64,000 nt of DNA from BOG-1112 sp964611335 (GCA_964611335.1 CAZSXR010000001.1:806001-870000); one strand, 5' to 3'. Shown: positions 18,347 to 27,497, counted from the stretch's first letter. Translations and numbers: made by a program. Notes: generated by a model not told the origin, from the sequence alone.

Positions 18347-18379
18347 AAAATTGGCCCGTTGATTGCTATGGCCAATTTT
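18347..18379. terminator. Hairpin with perfect 10-bp stem
   Basis: AAAATTGGCC (18347-18356) and GGCCAATTTT (18370-18379) are perfect inverted repeats around a 13-nt loop. The A-tract and T-tract at the stem ends suit an intrinsic terminator for the gene ending at 18329 and insulate the following subtilisin gene. Confidence 0.7.
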
Positions 18380-18425
18380 CGCGTGTAGAATTTACTTATA
18401 CAATCCTCATAATATAAGGAGTCTT

Positions 18426-20021
18426 ATGACTAGGGCCTCGTATTATCTAAAAAAACTAGCTTTAGTTTTAGCAGGTCTTTCTCTCTCCTTCTCCCTTCAC
18501 GCAGAAGAATTCGTAATCAAAGTAAAAAACACCTTCACAATGCAATCCCTCACGAGTCAATTGGAACAGATGAACAACATCAAAGTTCTAGATCAACATG
18601 CAAGTGGAAAACTCATACTCATCCGCACCTCTGACAAAGTTCAAGAAAAAGATTTGGAAAATGAATTAAAGCAATTCGATTCTTTCGAATACCTTGTTCC
18701 AAACGTTAAGTTTCATATCAACCTTTCCAGTGATCCTGAGTTTTCTAAACAATGGTCCCTTGAAAAAGTAGGTGCTTCGAAAGCATGGAAGCGTTCTAAA
18801 AACAAAGCGCGTCCTATAATTGCTGTAATCGACACAGGGGTTGACTACAAACATGAAGATCTTTCAGAGCAAGTTCTTAGAAATGACAAAGGTGAGGTCA
18901 AAGGTTGGAACTTTATCGAAAACAACAATGATCCGATGGACATCACAAAACAGGGTGCCAACCCAGGTCACGGAACACACTGCTCAGGTATTATTGCAGC
19001 AACAGCGGATAACGGAAAGGGTGTATCGGGCATAGCTCCTAACGCTTGGATTATGCCTCTGCGTTTTATAGGTCCTGATGGCTCCGGTGATCTGATGAAC
19101 TCTATAAAAGCAATCGACTTCGCAATTGAAAACGGTGCACAGATTATCAGTGCGAGTTGGGGCGCCGCAGTAGATCGTGGAACCGTCAAACCACTGATTG
19201 AAGCGATTGAAAGAGCTGGTCAAAAAGGTATTGTCTTTGTTGCAGCAGCAGCGAACGATGGAAAATCAAACGATACACGCGAAGTTTATCCTGCAAATGC
19301 AGGTTTAGCGAATGTTATCAGTGTTGCAGCTTCCGACAAGAATGATGCGAAACCAAAGTGGTCCAATTTCGGTCGTATAAAAGTAGATCTTGCTTCACCA
19401 GGTGCAGGCATTCTCAGTACTCTTCCTGATAACCGTTATGGTGAATTGTCTGGGACTTCAATGGCAACACCGCTTGTGGCAGGTCTTGTTGCTTTATTGC
19501 TTGGACAAAGTTCAGCAGAAGGAAAGCAATTCACAGCAGCAGATTTCAAAGCTTTGATGCAAGCTAACAGTGCAAAAGTTCAAATTGAAACGGCTTGCAA
19601 CTGTAGAATTTCTGCAGATCTTGCTATGAGTGCCATCGTTGAAAACACTTTAGTGGTAGTACCGAATGCAGGAACTTTTGAAAGCAATACAAGTACAAAT
19701 TTTCACGCAATCGGTGGACAAGGTCCTTTCCACTACACATCTTCGAATACAGGTGTTGCAAGCATTACAGATGATGGGCAATTCAAAGCGTTGAGCAATG
19801 GTTCAACAGTGATCACTGTCAGCGATGCCAACGGAAAGACAGCATCTTCGCATGAAATTTTTGTCGGAGATGCAACGCCTTCACAACCTCCAGGAGGAGG
19901 TGGTGGCCCAGGAAACGGACAGTGTCCTATTCAAGATCCTAAACTTTGTGATGTGATTTGCAAACTCATGCCGAATGCTCCATGGTGCAAGCACCTCAAT
20001 GTAAGTTCGATTGCTTTCTAG
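18426..20021 (+). CDS. Secreted subtilisin-like serine protease (S8)
   Basis: A 531-residue secreted protease. ATG 18426 follows AAGGAG (6-nt spacing) and is followed at once by a signal peptide ending near SLHAEE. Residues 28-100 look like an inhibitor_I9 propeptide. The S8 catalytic domain has D136 in AVIDTGVD, H182 in GHGTHCSG, oxyanion N277 and S345 in SGTSMATPL, all intact. After the protease comes a BIG2-like domain (about 425-500), a PPGGGGGPGNG linker and a Cys-rich tail with five cysteines. It should be exported by Sec and autoprocessed. A role in protein degradation outside the cell or in prey or host attack is inferred. Confidence 0.92.
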   Translation: MTRASYYLKKLALVLAGLSLSFSLHAEEFVIKVKNTFTMQSLTSQLEQMNNIKVLDQHASGKLILIRTSDKVQEKDLENELKQFDSFEYLVPNVKFHINLSSDPEFSKQWSLEKVGASKAWKRSKNKARPIIAVIDTGVDYKHEDLSEQVLRNDKGEVKGWNFIENNNDPMDITKQGANPGHGTHCSGIIAATADNGKGVSGIAPNAWIMPLRFIGPDGSGDLMNSIKAIDFAIENGAQIISASWGAAVDRGTVKPLIEAIERAGQKGIVFVAAAANDGKSNDTREVYPANAGLANVISVAASDKNDAKPKWSNFGRIKVDLASPGAGILSTLPDNRYGELSGTSMATPLVAGLVALLLGQSSAEGKQFTAADFKALMQANSAKVQIETACNCRISADLAMSAIVENTLVVVPNAGTFESNTSTNFHAIGGQGPFHYTSSNTGVASITDDGQFKALSNGSTVITVSDANGKTASSHEIFVGDATPSQPPGGGGGPGNGQCPIQDPKLCDVICKLMPNAPWCKHLNVSSIAF

Positions 20022-20085
20022 TTTAAAAATCAACTTAGCTTGCATCCTTGCAAAGTGACCTAGGAAGATTAGTAACAGAAAATTT

Positions 20086-21120
20086 TTACCAACGTACTAA
20101 ATTCGCACCCCATGTAAAACCAGAACCAAAAACAAGGGTCATCACCAAATCACCTTTTTTAAGACGACCTTGGTCTTCTGCTTCTGTCATACAGATAGGA
20201 AGTGTTGCAGCTGTTGTATTTCCATATTTCTGAATGTTATTGAAAACTTTTTTCGCATCGATGCCTAATTTCTCACGAACCATTTCGTTGATTCTTAAAT
20301 TTGCCTGATGGGGAATCAGAAGATCGATGTCGTTAGGACGGATGCCATTGCGTTTACATAATTCCTCAGCAACTTCACACATGCGTGTAACAGCAGCTTT
20401 AAAAACTTGAGGGCCTTCCATCTTGGGTGCATAAGCACGGTCCTGCGTTTCTTTCGTAGAAATCAACTCGCTGTGCCCCTTGGAAAATCCAGGTCTCAAC
20501 ATTCCCAGCAACTCGGCTCCTGTTCCATCCGAACCCAAAACGTGATCTATAAAACCACGAACTTTATTTTTCACAGAGGGCATTTCATTTTCAGAATGTG
20601 CTTCCACAATCATGGCACCTGCACCATCTCCGAAAAGCACTGCAACATTACGACCGCGTGTGCTTCGATCTATCGCGCGTGATTGCAATTCTGCACCGAC
20701 AATCAAAATCCGTTTGTAAAGACCTGAACGTATAAAAGCATCTGCGGTAGAGAGGCACCAACCAAAACCACTGCATTGACCGCGTATGTCTATAGCGGGA
20801 ATAAAAGGGGCTCCGATTTGGTTTTGTATTTGAACTCCAATGCCTGGAAAGAAAAAATCAGGAGAAAGTGTAGCTGCAAGAATCAAATCGAGGTCTTTCG
20901 CTTGCAAACCTGTTTTTTCAAGAACTTTTTTTGCAGCAAGCACACCAAGTTCGGAGGTACTTGTGTCGGTATTTACAAAACGTCGTTCTTTAATACCTGT
21001 TCTCTCTGTGATCCATTCATCACTTGTCTCCATATCTTTTGCGAGATCGAAGTTCGTAACTACATTATCAGGAACATAAAAACTCACACCTTTGACAAGT
21101 GTACAAGTTGTCTTCGCCAT
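20086..21120 (-). CDS. fabH: Beta-ketoacyl-ACP synthase III
   Basis: FabH condenses acetyl-CoA (or another starter) with malonyl-ACP to begin fatty acid synthesis. The 344-residue thiolase-fold protein carries the complete triad: C116 in RGQCSGFG, H271 in PHQANLRI and N301 in YGNTTAA. ETSDEWITERTGIKERR near the N-terminus is also diagnostic. It is slightly longer than E. coli FabH (317), with an insertion around residues 200-235. It stands alone, not next to other fab genes, so a specialised KASIII (for example with branched or longer starters) is possible. Confidence 0.9.
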   Translation of the reverse strand: MAKTTCTLVKGVSFYVPDNVVTNFDLAKDMETSDEWITERTGIKERRFVNTDTSTSELGVLAAKKVLEKTGLQAKDLDLILAATLSPDFFFPGIGVQIQNQIGAPFIPAIDIRGQCSGFGWCLSTADAFIRSGLYKRILIVGAELQSRAIDRSTRGRNVAVLFGDGAGAMIVEAHSENEMPSVKNKVRGFIDHVLGSDGTGAELLGMLRPGFSKGHSELISTKETQDRAYAPKMEGPQVFKAAVTRMCEVAEELCKRNGIRPNDIDLLIPHQANLRINEMVREKLGIDAKKVFNNIQKYGNTTAATLPICMTEAEDQGRLKKGDLVMTLVFGSGFTWGANLVRW

Positions 21121-21159
21121 TTGAAATCAACCTTATTTTTTAGGATCTTTGCATGCCTT

Positions 21160-21193
21160 AGCTCCCGTGATACTAGAATGGAAGACGGGAGCT
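21160..21193. promoter_or_regulatory. Hairpin upstream of fabH that can mask a ribosome site
   Basis: AGCTCCCGT (21160-21168) and ACGGGAGCT (21185-21193) are perfect 9-bp inverted repeats with a 16-nt loop; flanking GCATG (21151-21155) and CATGC (21196-21200) extend the symmetry imperfectly. The right arm contains GGGAG, the ribosome site of the small ORF at 21197. It may be a terminator, an operator in the fabH upstream region or a translation-blocking stem. Confidence 0.5.
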
Positions 21194-21196
21194 TTC

Positions 21197-21313
21197 ATGC
21201 TAAAATACTGTTTTTCGAGCAAGGTAGCAAAATATTTTCTCCTTGGCGTCTTTATTCTTTCTCATCCTGAAATTCCTACAAATCCCGCTAGCATGGGGCC
21301 TCCCTTTTATTGA
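21197..21313 (+). CDS. Possible 38-residue membrane micropeptide
   Basis: ATG 21197 lies 5 nt after GGGAG and opens a 39-codon frame containing the hydrophobic stretch YFLLGVFIL and ending at TGA 21311. It overlaps the last codons of the opposite-strand GIY-YIG gene by 26 nt. Its ribosome site is in the right arm of the hairpin at 21160-21193. No homologue is known to me; it may be fortuitous. Confidence 0.3.
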   Translation: MLKYCFSSKVAKYFLLGVFILSHPEIPTNPASMGPPFY

Positions 21314-21620
21314 AGTGTGGAAGCTGTCCTTCTTTCAATTGATGCTCATGTATCCAACCCCTTTCATAGGGCCTAAATTCCGAACAGCTTTTGAAAAAAA
21401 ACCAGTAGGCTTTACCTAAAGGTGTCAGCTCACATTTTTCTTCGCTATTCAAATGTTCCCACATACGTCTTTGAAGATTCTTCGAAACACCTATGTATAA
21501 AATGTCTTCCGCATAGTTCGTTAGCACATAAATGCCCTGTGTTTTAGGAACAAGTATCTTTTTTCTTAGAGAAAATTCGATGCGTACAAGATTTTTTTCA
21601 TCTAGTGAAGTAATTTTCAT
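21288..21620 (-). CDS. Small GIY-YIG nuclease-domain protein
   Basis: A 110-residue protein that is nearly all GIY-YIG nuclease domain. GIYVLTNY and ILYIGVSKNLQRRMWEH (residues about 29-55) give the GIY...YIG signature and the catalytic Arg region, and the Glu in PYERGW near residue 85 is a candidate metal ligand. Such domains cut DNA; stand-alone forms occur in repair, mobile elements and restriction. It starts 1 nt after the stop of the DGQHR gene (TAAAATG), so the two are translationally coupled and probably act together. Whether it cuts DNA or only binds it is unknown. Confidence 0.85.
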   Translation of the reverse strand: MKITSLDEKNLVRIEFSLRKKILVPKTQGIYVLTNYAEDILYIGVSKNLQRRMWEHLNSEEKCELTPLGKAYWFFFKSCSEFRPYERGWIHEHQLKEGQLPHFNKREAPC

Positions 21621-21621
21621 T

Positions 21622-22755
21622 TTACAAACGAATCAACGACTTTTGATCTATACACAATATAGCCTGATTCAATGCAGAAGAAAATTTACGAATAGAAGTA
21701 CTATTCAACGAACTTGCTACGGAACCTTTCTTCCACCAAGATGGATCTGAAATCGCAACATACTCATCACTCAGTCTGTTAAAAGCAGAACGCAATAAAT
21801 TTTCCATAGTCTCCACACGAAAATCTTTAAGATTAAAAAGTTGTGAAAACACCGTAGGAGAAATGAAATGAAAAATATTAATCCCATTGGTTTTAAACAA
21901 AACTGAATTCTTATCATTATCTTTGACAAGTAAATTGCGCAGAGCAATCCAGTAATTGAGTAAAATTTTATTACGCATCATTGAATCATCAGAATGCATA
22001 AGCGGATTGTTGGAGCTGAGAATAAAACGTTTGATAGAGAGAGCAAAACTCTTCTGTTTTATCGTCGTTTTATCGAGATTTTCGGTTTGATTCGCCATTT
22101 CTATTTTCTGGTACCAAGGAGATTCGGAAGTGCGATTTAAATAGCGGATGATATTGAGAGCCTGTTGGTCATCACCACGATCCACTTGGTACTGTATCCA
22201 TTTGGGAAGAGAAGGAATGGTTTTAAAATGAATCATGTTGTTCAGTCGAGCAAGTATGTTTTGTTCTACTGCTTTGTCTACAGATTTCTGTGTCGTATTG
22301 ACGATGAGAAAGTGGCACATCTGTGAAACTTCATCCACATTGACTGCAATGTTCGTTGCTATTTCAAATTCCTTCATGGAAGGTGATTGCTTAGCAGCGG
22401 AAATCAAACCCTGTATACGATGCTGACCGTCAACTACATTGAAAGGCCCTATTTTTTCAAGATCAAAGTAAATCTCATTGCGAGTAAAATCATAGTCTAT
22501 GGTCTTTTCGGTTGCTAACAACACAGAAGTGGGAAGGAATGCGTCTCCATCCTTCCACGCTTTGGTAAAATAACCCGAAATTTTTTTGGTTCGCCGACTA
22601 TCTAAAACACGCTGATAGCCGGAGGAAGGCTCATCAGGGTCCAATTTATCTATGCAGTAAAAATTCGGACGCATGAAATCACCGACATTGAACGATGTCG
22701 CAAATATAGTCAATGATCCCTGCTTGACAATGGCTGCTGGTTTTTTGAACAACAA
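21622..22755 (-). CDS. DGQHR-domain (DndB-like) protein
   Basis: A 377-residue protein with the diagnostic FNVVDGQHRIQGL motif at about residues 108-120 and a preceding RVLDSRRTKKISGYF segment, as in DGQHR/DndB-like proteins. DndB regulates or limits DNA phosphorothioation; other DGQHR proteins occur in mobile and defence loci with unknown roles. The start is TTG 22755, with AGGA 7 nt upstream and an in-frame stop just before. It forms a two-gene unit with the GIY-YIG gene. No dndA or dndC-E genes are visible in the window, so this is a stand-alone pair. Confidence 0.85.
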   Translation of the reverse strand: MLFKKPAAIVKQGSLTIFATSFNVGDFMRPNFYCIDKLDPDEPSSGYQRVLDSRRTKKISGYFTKAWKDGDAFLPTSVLLATEKTIDYDFTRNEIYFDLEKIGPFNVVDGQHRIQGLISAAKQSPSMKEFEIATNIAVNVDEVSQMCHFLIVNTTQKSVDKAVEQNILARLNNMIHFKTIPSLPKWIQYQVDRGDDQQALNIIRYLNRTSESPWYQKIEMANQTENLDKTTIKQKSFALSIKRFILSSNNPLMHSDDSMMRNKILLNYWIALRNLLVKDNDKNSVLFKTNGINIFHFISPTVFSQLFNLKDFRVETMENLLRSAFNRLSDEYVAISDPSWWKKGSVASSLNSTSIRKFSSALNQAILCIDQKSLIRL

Positions 22756-22823
22756 GCTTCTATCCTAAATTTAAATTTCATAAAGGTCTCATTTGAAAAT
22801 ATAAAATAGGTAGGGCCTCTAGA

Positions 22824-24236
22824 CTAGTCTTTTCCAGCAATTCTATCCATCACACGTTTTGCAAGATACTGCTCCAAAACAGGACGTTGCTGACCACTGA
22901 TCTTTGCCTGAATACGTCCCGTTCTAGGATTCTCTACAATTGCGATGGCTTGGTTTATAAGGTTTTGATAATCCTTTTCGTTCATTCCTTTCAACTCTTT
23001 TGGGTCCAATTTTCTGATCAAAAGTTCTAGATATGCAGCTGCCATTTCCGTAGCGCTGCGACCTTGTCCACTTTTACAATGCACGAAAGCTACATAACCA
23101 GCATCTAAAGCATCTGCCAAATGTCGGGTGAGAGATGCAAAACCTGCTTCGTTTGTAATGGTCGAACGGTCTGGTGTATGAAGTGTTGTGTTTTCAGATC
23201 TTGAAAGTCTATTTTGAACAATAGGCAGTTGACCATGGAGAAAATCAACTTTCCAATTTACATTCATCTTACCTGTATTTCTTCTTTGAAACTCATTGAT
23301 AAGTACTTCATTATCTAAATAAATCATATCCATCTGTGCCTTTTGATGTTCTAACTCGAAAGGTTGTAGCAAAGCATATTCTGAAATATCCATACTTCTT
23401 ATTTCTGCCTGTAAAGACTCGGGAGTAATTTTGCCAGGTACTAAGTTTCTGGGATCAACTGTTCCTTCACTTATAGCTCTGAAAAGTTCAGAGTCAGAAT
23501 GCAGTTGAAGATCTCGACCTAACTCTCTTTTCACAATTCGGAATGCAGCAAGACTCATTTGTAAGTCCATAACCAAAGCTCGATCTGGCATATGACCCAA
23601 TATGGGTTGTCCTTTTATTGTGAGTGGTATCTTGTTTCCTCTCAATGAAAATTCTATTTCATTGGGTAGTACATCAAAACCGCGGACATATTTTTCAACC
23701 GTTGTATGGGGATTCGATGGATCCACTTTGCTTTTTAGATCTCTATTGATCTCTTCATACTTTCTTCCTATAGCCTTTCTAAAATAAGCGACAGCATCTC
23801 GTATCGTCGCATTTGCAATGCGGGAAGGAAGTGCAACAATCTGCTTTTTAATAGTGGCTTTAACATAAAAGATCATAGGACGAAGGGAGTTTAAAAAAGA
23901 CCCATTTAGGTTTAAATTTTTTGAATTTACGCTGCTATTTGCCTTCCATAGGATGTGAGCATTTAATTCCCCCGCATAGTTCGCAATATTGGCAGCAGCC
24001 TCTTCTTCTGTGAGCCCTTCTGTAAGAGCTTTGTTCACATCAGGATGCAAAATAAGTATACCCTCTTCCTCACCGAACGAATGCATTTCTACAAGGGCAA
24101 TATTTTTTTGATCAGTCGTTTGGACTTCTGTTGAAGCTGTTGCATCTTCATGATGACGGGCAATGTCTGAAGAATGACTCTGTTTACAATTCAAAATCAA
24201 CACAAAAGAAAAAGTAAATAGAAAATAAGACCTCAT
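22824..24236 (-). CDS. Lipoprotein with a CX5R (PTP/DSP-like) phosphatase domain
   Basis: A 470-residue protein with a signal peptide and a lipobox-like ILNC (Cys17), so probably lipid-anchored. Near the C-terminus it has the cysteine phosphatase P-loop HCKSGQGRS with C387 and R393; D356 in TPDRS is a candidate general acid. The CKSG...R form recalls phosphoinositide phosphatases (SopB/IpgD-type CKSGKDR) as well as dual-specificity and phytase-like enzymes. Residues 20-330 are helical and unrecognised. The target may be phosphoprotein, phosphoinositide or inositol phosphate; that is inference. It stands alone between the DGQHR pair and ybgC. Confidence 0.8.
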   Translation of the reverse strand: MRSYFLFTFSFVLILNCKQSHSSDIARHHEDATASTEVQTTDQKNIALVEMHSFGEEEGILILHPDVNKALTEGLTEEEAAANIANYAGELNAHILWKANSSVNSKNLNLNGSFLNSLRPMIFYVKATIKKQIVALPSRIANATIRDAVAYFRKAIGRKYEEINRDLKSKVDPSNPHTTVEKYVRGFDVLPNEIEFSLRGNKIPLTIKGQPILGHMPDRALVMDLQMSLAAFRIVKRELGRDLQLHSDSELFRAISEGTVDPRNLVPGKITPESLQAEIRSMDISEYALLQPFELEHQKAQMDMIYLDNEVLINEFQRRNTGKMNVNWKVDFLHGQLPIVQNRLSRSENTTLHTPDRSTITNEAGFASLTRHLADALDAGYVAFVHCKSGQGRSATEMAAAYLELLIRKLDPKELKGMNEKDYQNLINQAIAIVENPRTGRIQAKISGQQRPVLEQYLAKRVMDRIAGKD

Positions 24237-24350
24237 ACATTTTCCTTTTAAAAATCTAGGAACTTTATCGGTTTTTTTGAAAGATTCTTAATGTCTTGGG
24301 AAGATCATCTGTGAAAAACTATGAGAATTTTTTAAGAATAGGATTTATTT

Positions 24351-24734
24351 CTAGAAGAAATCCGATGGGATGCGAATAGGAAAACCTCGATCATTGACGG
24401 TTACCAAATGTATAAGCCCCGTCACGAATTTATCTCCATCGCTGTGATGGTAAGCTGTGTGCTGACATTTCACAAGCACACCATGGTCGAAATCGATCTG
24501 TGTGTGTACACGGATCAAATCTCCATAGCGTGCTGCTTTATGAAAATCGAGATGAGCATCTTTGACGACAAAATGACGACCCTGTGTAAACATGTCTTGC
24601 AAATGCTTGCGTCCAAAAAGTTCTTCGCGAGCACGACTGAAATATTTCAAATAATTTGAGTGAAACACAAATCCTGAAAAATCAGTATCCTCATAGAACA
24701 CAGGAACCATCAATTCACCCGTCAGTGATCTCAT
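24351..24734 (-). CDS. YbgC/FadM-like acyl-CoA thioesterase
   Basis: A 127-residue hotdog-fold thioesterase that hydrolyses acyl-CoA esters. The signature VFYEDTDFSGFVFHSNYLKYF has the catalytic Asp (YEDTD) and the HSNYLKYFSRAREEL helix typical of the 4-hydroxybenzoyl-CoA thioesterase/YbgC family. ATG 24734 is preferred over TTG 24737 because GAGAGG is 6 nt upstream of the ATG. It begins 12 nt after tex and is probably co-transcribed with it. YbgC itself is linked to the Tol-Pal system; no tol genes are visible here. Confidence 0.88.
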   Translation of the reverse strand: MRSLTGELMVPVFYEDTDFSGFVFHSNYLKYFSRAREELFGRKHLQDMFTQGRHFVVKDAHLDFHKAARYGDLIRVHTQIDFDHGVLVKCQHTAYHHSDGDKFVTGLIHLVTVNDRGFPIRIPSDFF

Positions 24735-24746
24735 CAAGTGCCTCTC

Positions 24747-27434
24747 TTAGGGTCTGTTGTTAAACTTGTTCAACAAATCGCTCATGGAGAAATTCTTATC
24801 CTGAGAAGGTTTTCCAGGGATGCGAGGTCCTTTCGAACCCTGTTGAGGTCTCTGCGGTCTTGACTCATTGTGAGAGGCACCTTTGCGCTCTTTTATCATC
24901 ACATTGTGTCTGTTCTGAGAGACGCTTGGTTCTGCAACTTGACTTTTATCTACAGGTTTTAACGCAAAACCTCCAGAGCTTGGTGTCAAAGTTGTTTTCG
25001 CCTGAGGACGACTCACAGGTGACAAAACAGGCCCATTGGATCTCTGAAGTACAGGTTTTGTAGGAGCCTCTTTTGCTTCAGCACTATCTTTGCGTGTGGA
25101 AAGACTGATGCGGTTGCGTTCAAGATCTACACCTTTGACATAAACTTCCAGAATCTGACCGACTGCGACAACGGATGCAGGATCTCCACCTGAACGGGGA
25201 AGTTCACTCACATGAACGAGACCGTCTTGGTGTACACCGATATCAACAAAGCAACCGAATTTCGTTACGTTGGAAACGGTTCCACGCAAACGCATTCCGA
25301 CTTTCAAATCGTTGATCGTTGCAATGTCGCTGGAGTAGTGTAGGCGCTCATTGTCCTGACGTGGATCTCGACCAGGTTTTGCAAGCTCTTTCACAATGTC
25401 GAAAAGAGTAGGCATACCCACTTCCTCATCGACATACTTTTCAAGTGCAATCGTTTTTACAAGCTCATCTTTGCCTACCAGCTCCACAACAGGAACATGC
25501 AGATCTTCTGCAATTTTTTCCACAATGCTATAACGCTCAGGATGCACAGCAGAGTTGTCGAGTGGATTTTCACTCGCAGGTACTCTTAGAAAACCAGCAG
25601 CCTGTTCGAAAGTCTTTGGTCCAAAACCTGCGATTTCCAGCAGAGATTTACGATCTTTGAAAGGACCGCTTTGATCTCTGTGCGCAACTATGTTTTTCGC
25701 AAGAGTTGGACCTATACCGGAAACATAACCGAGAAGTTTGAACGATGCCGTATTCAAATCCACACCGACATTGTTCACACAACTTTCAACCGTTTCCTGC
25801 AAACTTTTATCAAGTTTGGAAACTTCACAGTCATGTTGGTACTGACCTACACCCAAAGAGCGAGGATCGATCTTTACAAGTTCAGCAAGAGGATCTTGCA
25901 AACGACGTGCAATACTTACAGCGCTGCGAATTGTAGGATCGAGGTCTGGGAATTCTTCACGTGCAATATCGTCGGTTGAATAAACACTCGCACCAGATTC
26001 ATTGACTATGTAACGTTTGATATGCTCAAAACCTTCTGAACGTACAACCTTCAAAAGAACTTGGTCGATCTCTCGACTTCCTGTCCCATTGCCTAAAGCA
26101 ATGCATGTGACTTTGTGTTTTGTAAACAGATTACGAAGGATGTGTTCTGCCTGAGTGATCTGATCTTGAGAATGTTCTGCAAGTTCTTTTGTTTCTTTAA
26201 CTTCGATTTCACTCTCTTCTTTTTTGTTTCCGTTCACTTCTTCATCTTCGGGAGCTATCTCTACAGAAGCTTCTGCAGCTTTTTGCTTGCGTGGCATTTT
26301 AAGAAGTTTCGGATAGAGAACACAGTGTTCGAGTAAACTTCCTGTTTCCGAAACGATTGCAATTTTAGCACCTGTGCGAAGACCAGGATCGACACCGCAT
26401 ACAACATTGCGTGGAGTCGGAGGTAAAAGTAGGAGGTTGCGTAAGTTAGAAGCGAAAACACGAATGGCTTCGTTCTCTGAACGCATTTTGATTTCCATTC
26501 GTATTTCAGTTTCAATAGCAGGTGCTAACAGACGTTTGTACGCATCGCTCACTGTGCGTGTGAACCATTCGTCAAGTTCAGGTGCAAGTTCTTGAACGTG
26601 TTTTTCGTCTTTAATCGTTTGATACAATTCAGAACGAATCTTTTCTTCATCGACTTCGATGTTCACGATCAAAACTTTTTCTGCTTCTCCACGACGAACT
26701 GCCATGACGCGATGAGAAGGTGCACGCTGAATGTCTTCTCTGTATTCAAAATAATTTTCGTATTTGCTTGCAGCTTTGAGAGATTCGGAATCTGTAGGAA
26801 AACGTTCGTTCTTACGCGCAACGATAAAGCCTGAAGCCTGGCTGATGCGACGCACGATGTTTCTGTACTCCGCTGTTTCGTTGATCTGTTCTGCGTAAAT
26901 ATCAGCAGCTCCACGGAGAGCATCCTCTTCGTCAAGAACTTGCAAGTTTGCAGGAACACCCTCTGTTTTGAGGAAAGGATGAGCAAGAGCCTTCAAATCT
27001 ATGGAAGCATTGGCCCAGTTTTCAAAAATAGCCTGGAGCAAAGGCTCAAGACCTTTTTCTCTTGCTGTCATAGCGCGTGTGCGACGTTTTGGTTTAAAGG
27101 GTAGGTATATATCTTCGAGTTCTTGTTTGCTTACACACTTCGCAATTTTTTCACGAAGCAGTGGAAGTTTTTCTTGAATCTCGGGCTTCTCTTTAGCGTG
27201 TTCTTCAATAACTTTGAGATAACGCTCTTTTGTTGCTTCGAGATCCTGCATATAGATGTAGCGATCACGCAACTTGCAAAGAACGACTTCGGACATTGAG
27301 CCGGTTTTTTCTTTGCGGTAACGGGTGATGAAAGGAATGGTTCCCTTCTCTTCGAAAAGAAGATGAATGGCATTCCGTGCATGACCTTCGTCAATTTGTA
27401 ATTCTTCAGCTAACTGCTTGACAAGAACTGACAT
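24747..27434 (-). CDS. tex: Tex-family S1 RNA-binding transcription accessory protein
   Basis: Tex is a conserved nucleic-acid-binding protein linked to transcription and stress tolerance. Visible domains in the 895 residues: N-terminal helical Tex region with FITRYRKEKTGSM, the YqgF-like nuclease-fold domain from VCGVDPGLRTGAKIA (about 344), helix-hairpin-helix region (YVSGIGPTLAKNIVAHR) and a C-terminal S1 domain (VGMRLRGTVSNVTKFGCFVDIG). Two features differ from typical Tex of about 770 residues: an acidic insertion of about 50 residues after the first YqgF strands and a basic, disordered C-terminal tail (about 100 residues). It lies between ndk and ybgC. Confidence 0.95.
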   Translation of the reverse strand: MSVLVKQLAEELQIDEGHARNAIHLLFEEKGTIPFITRYRKEKTGSMSEVVLCKLRDRYIYMQDLEATKERYLKVIEEHAKEKPEIQEKLPLLREKIAKCVSKQELEDIYLPFKPKRRTRAMTAREKGLEPLLQAIFENWANASIDLKALAHPFLKTEGVPANLQVLDEEDALRGAADIYAEQINETAEYRNIVRRISQASGFIVARKNERFPTDSESLKAASKYENYFEYREDIQRAPSHRVMAVRRGEAEKVLIVNIEVDEEKIRSELYQTIKDEKHVQELAPELDEWFTRTVSDAYKRLLAPAIETEIRMEIKMRSENEAIRVFASNLRNLLLLPPTPRNVVCGVDPGLRTGAKIAIVSETGSLLEHCVLYPKLLKMPRKQKAAEASVEIAPEDEEVNGNKKEESEIEVKETKELAEHSQDQITQAEHILRNLFTKHKVTCIALGNGTGSREIDQVLLKVVRSEGFEHIKRYIVNESGASVYSTDDIAREEFPDLDPTIRSAVSIARRLQDPLAELVKIDPRSLGVGQYQHDCEVSKLDKSLQETVESCVNNVGVDLNTASFKLLGYVSGIGPTLAKNIVAHRDQSGPFKDRKSLLEIAGFGPKTFEQAAGFLRVPASENPLDNSAVHPERYSIVEKIAEDLHVPVVELVGKDELVKTIALEKYVDEEVGMPTLFDIVKELAKPGRDPRQDNERLHYSSDIATINDLKVGMRLRGTVSNVTKFGCFVDIGVHQDGLVHVSELPRSGGDPASVVAVGQILEVYVKGVDLERNRISLSTRKDSAEAKEAPTKPVLQRSNGPVLSPVSRPQAKTTLTPSSGGFALKPVDKSQVAEPSVSQNRHNVMIKERKGASHNESRPQRPQQGSKGPRIPGKPSQDKNFSMSDLLNKFNNRP

Positions 27435-27497
27435 ACCTAAGTCCTATAAATGATTTATCATCGATACAATAAAGCGCCGATTAGGGGCTCGCATGGG

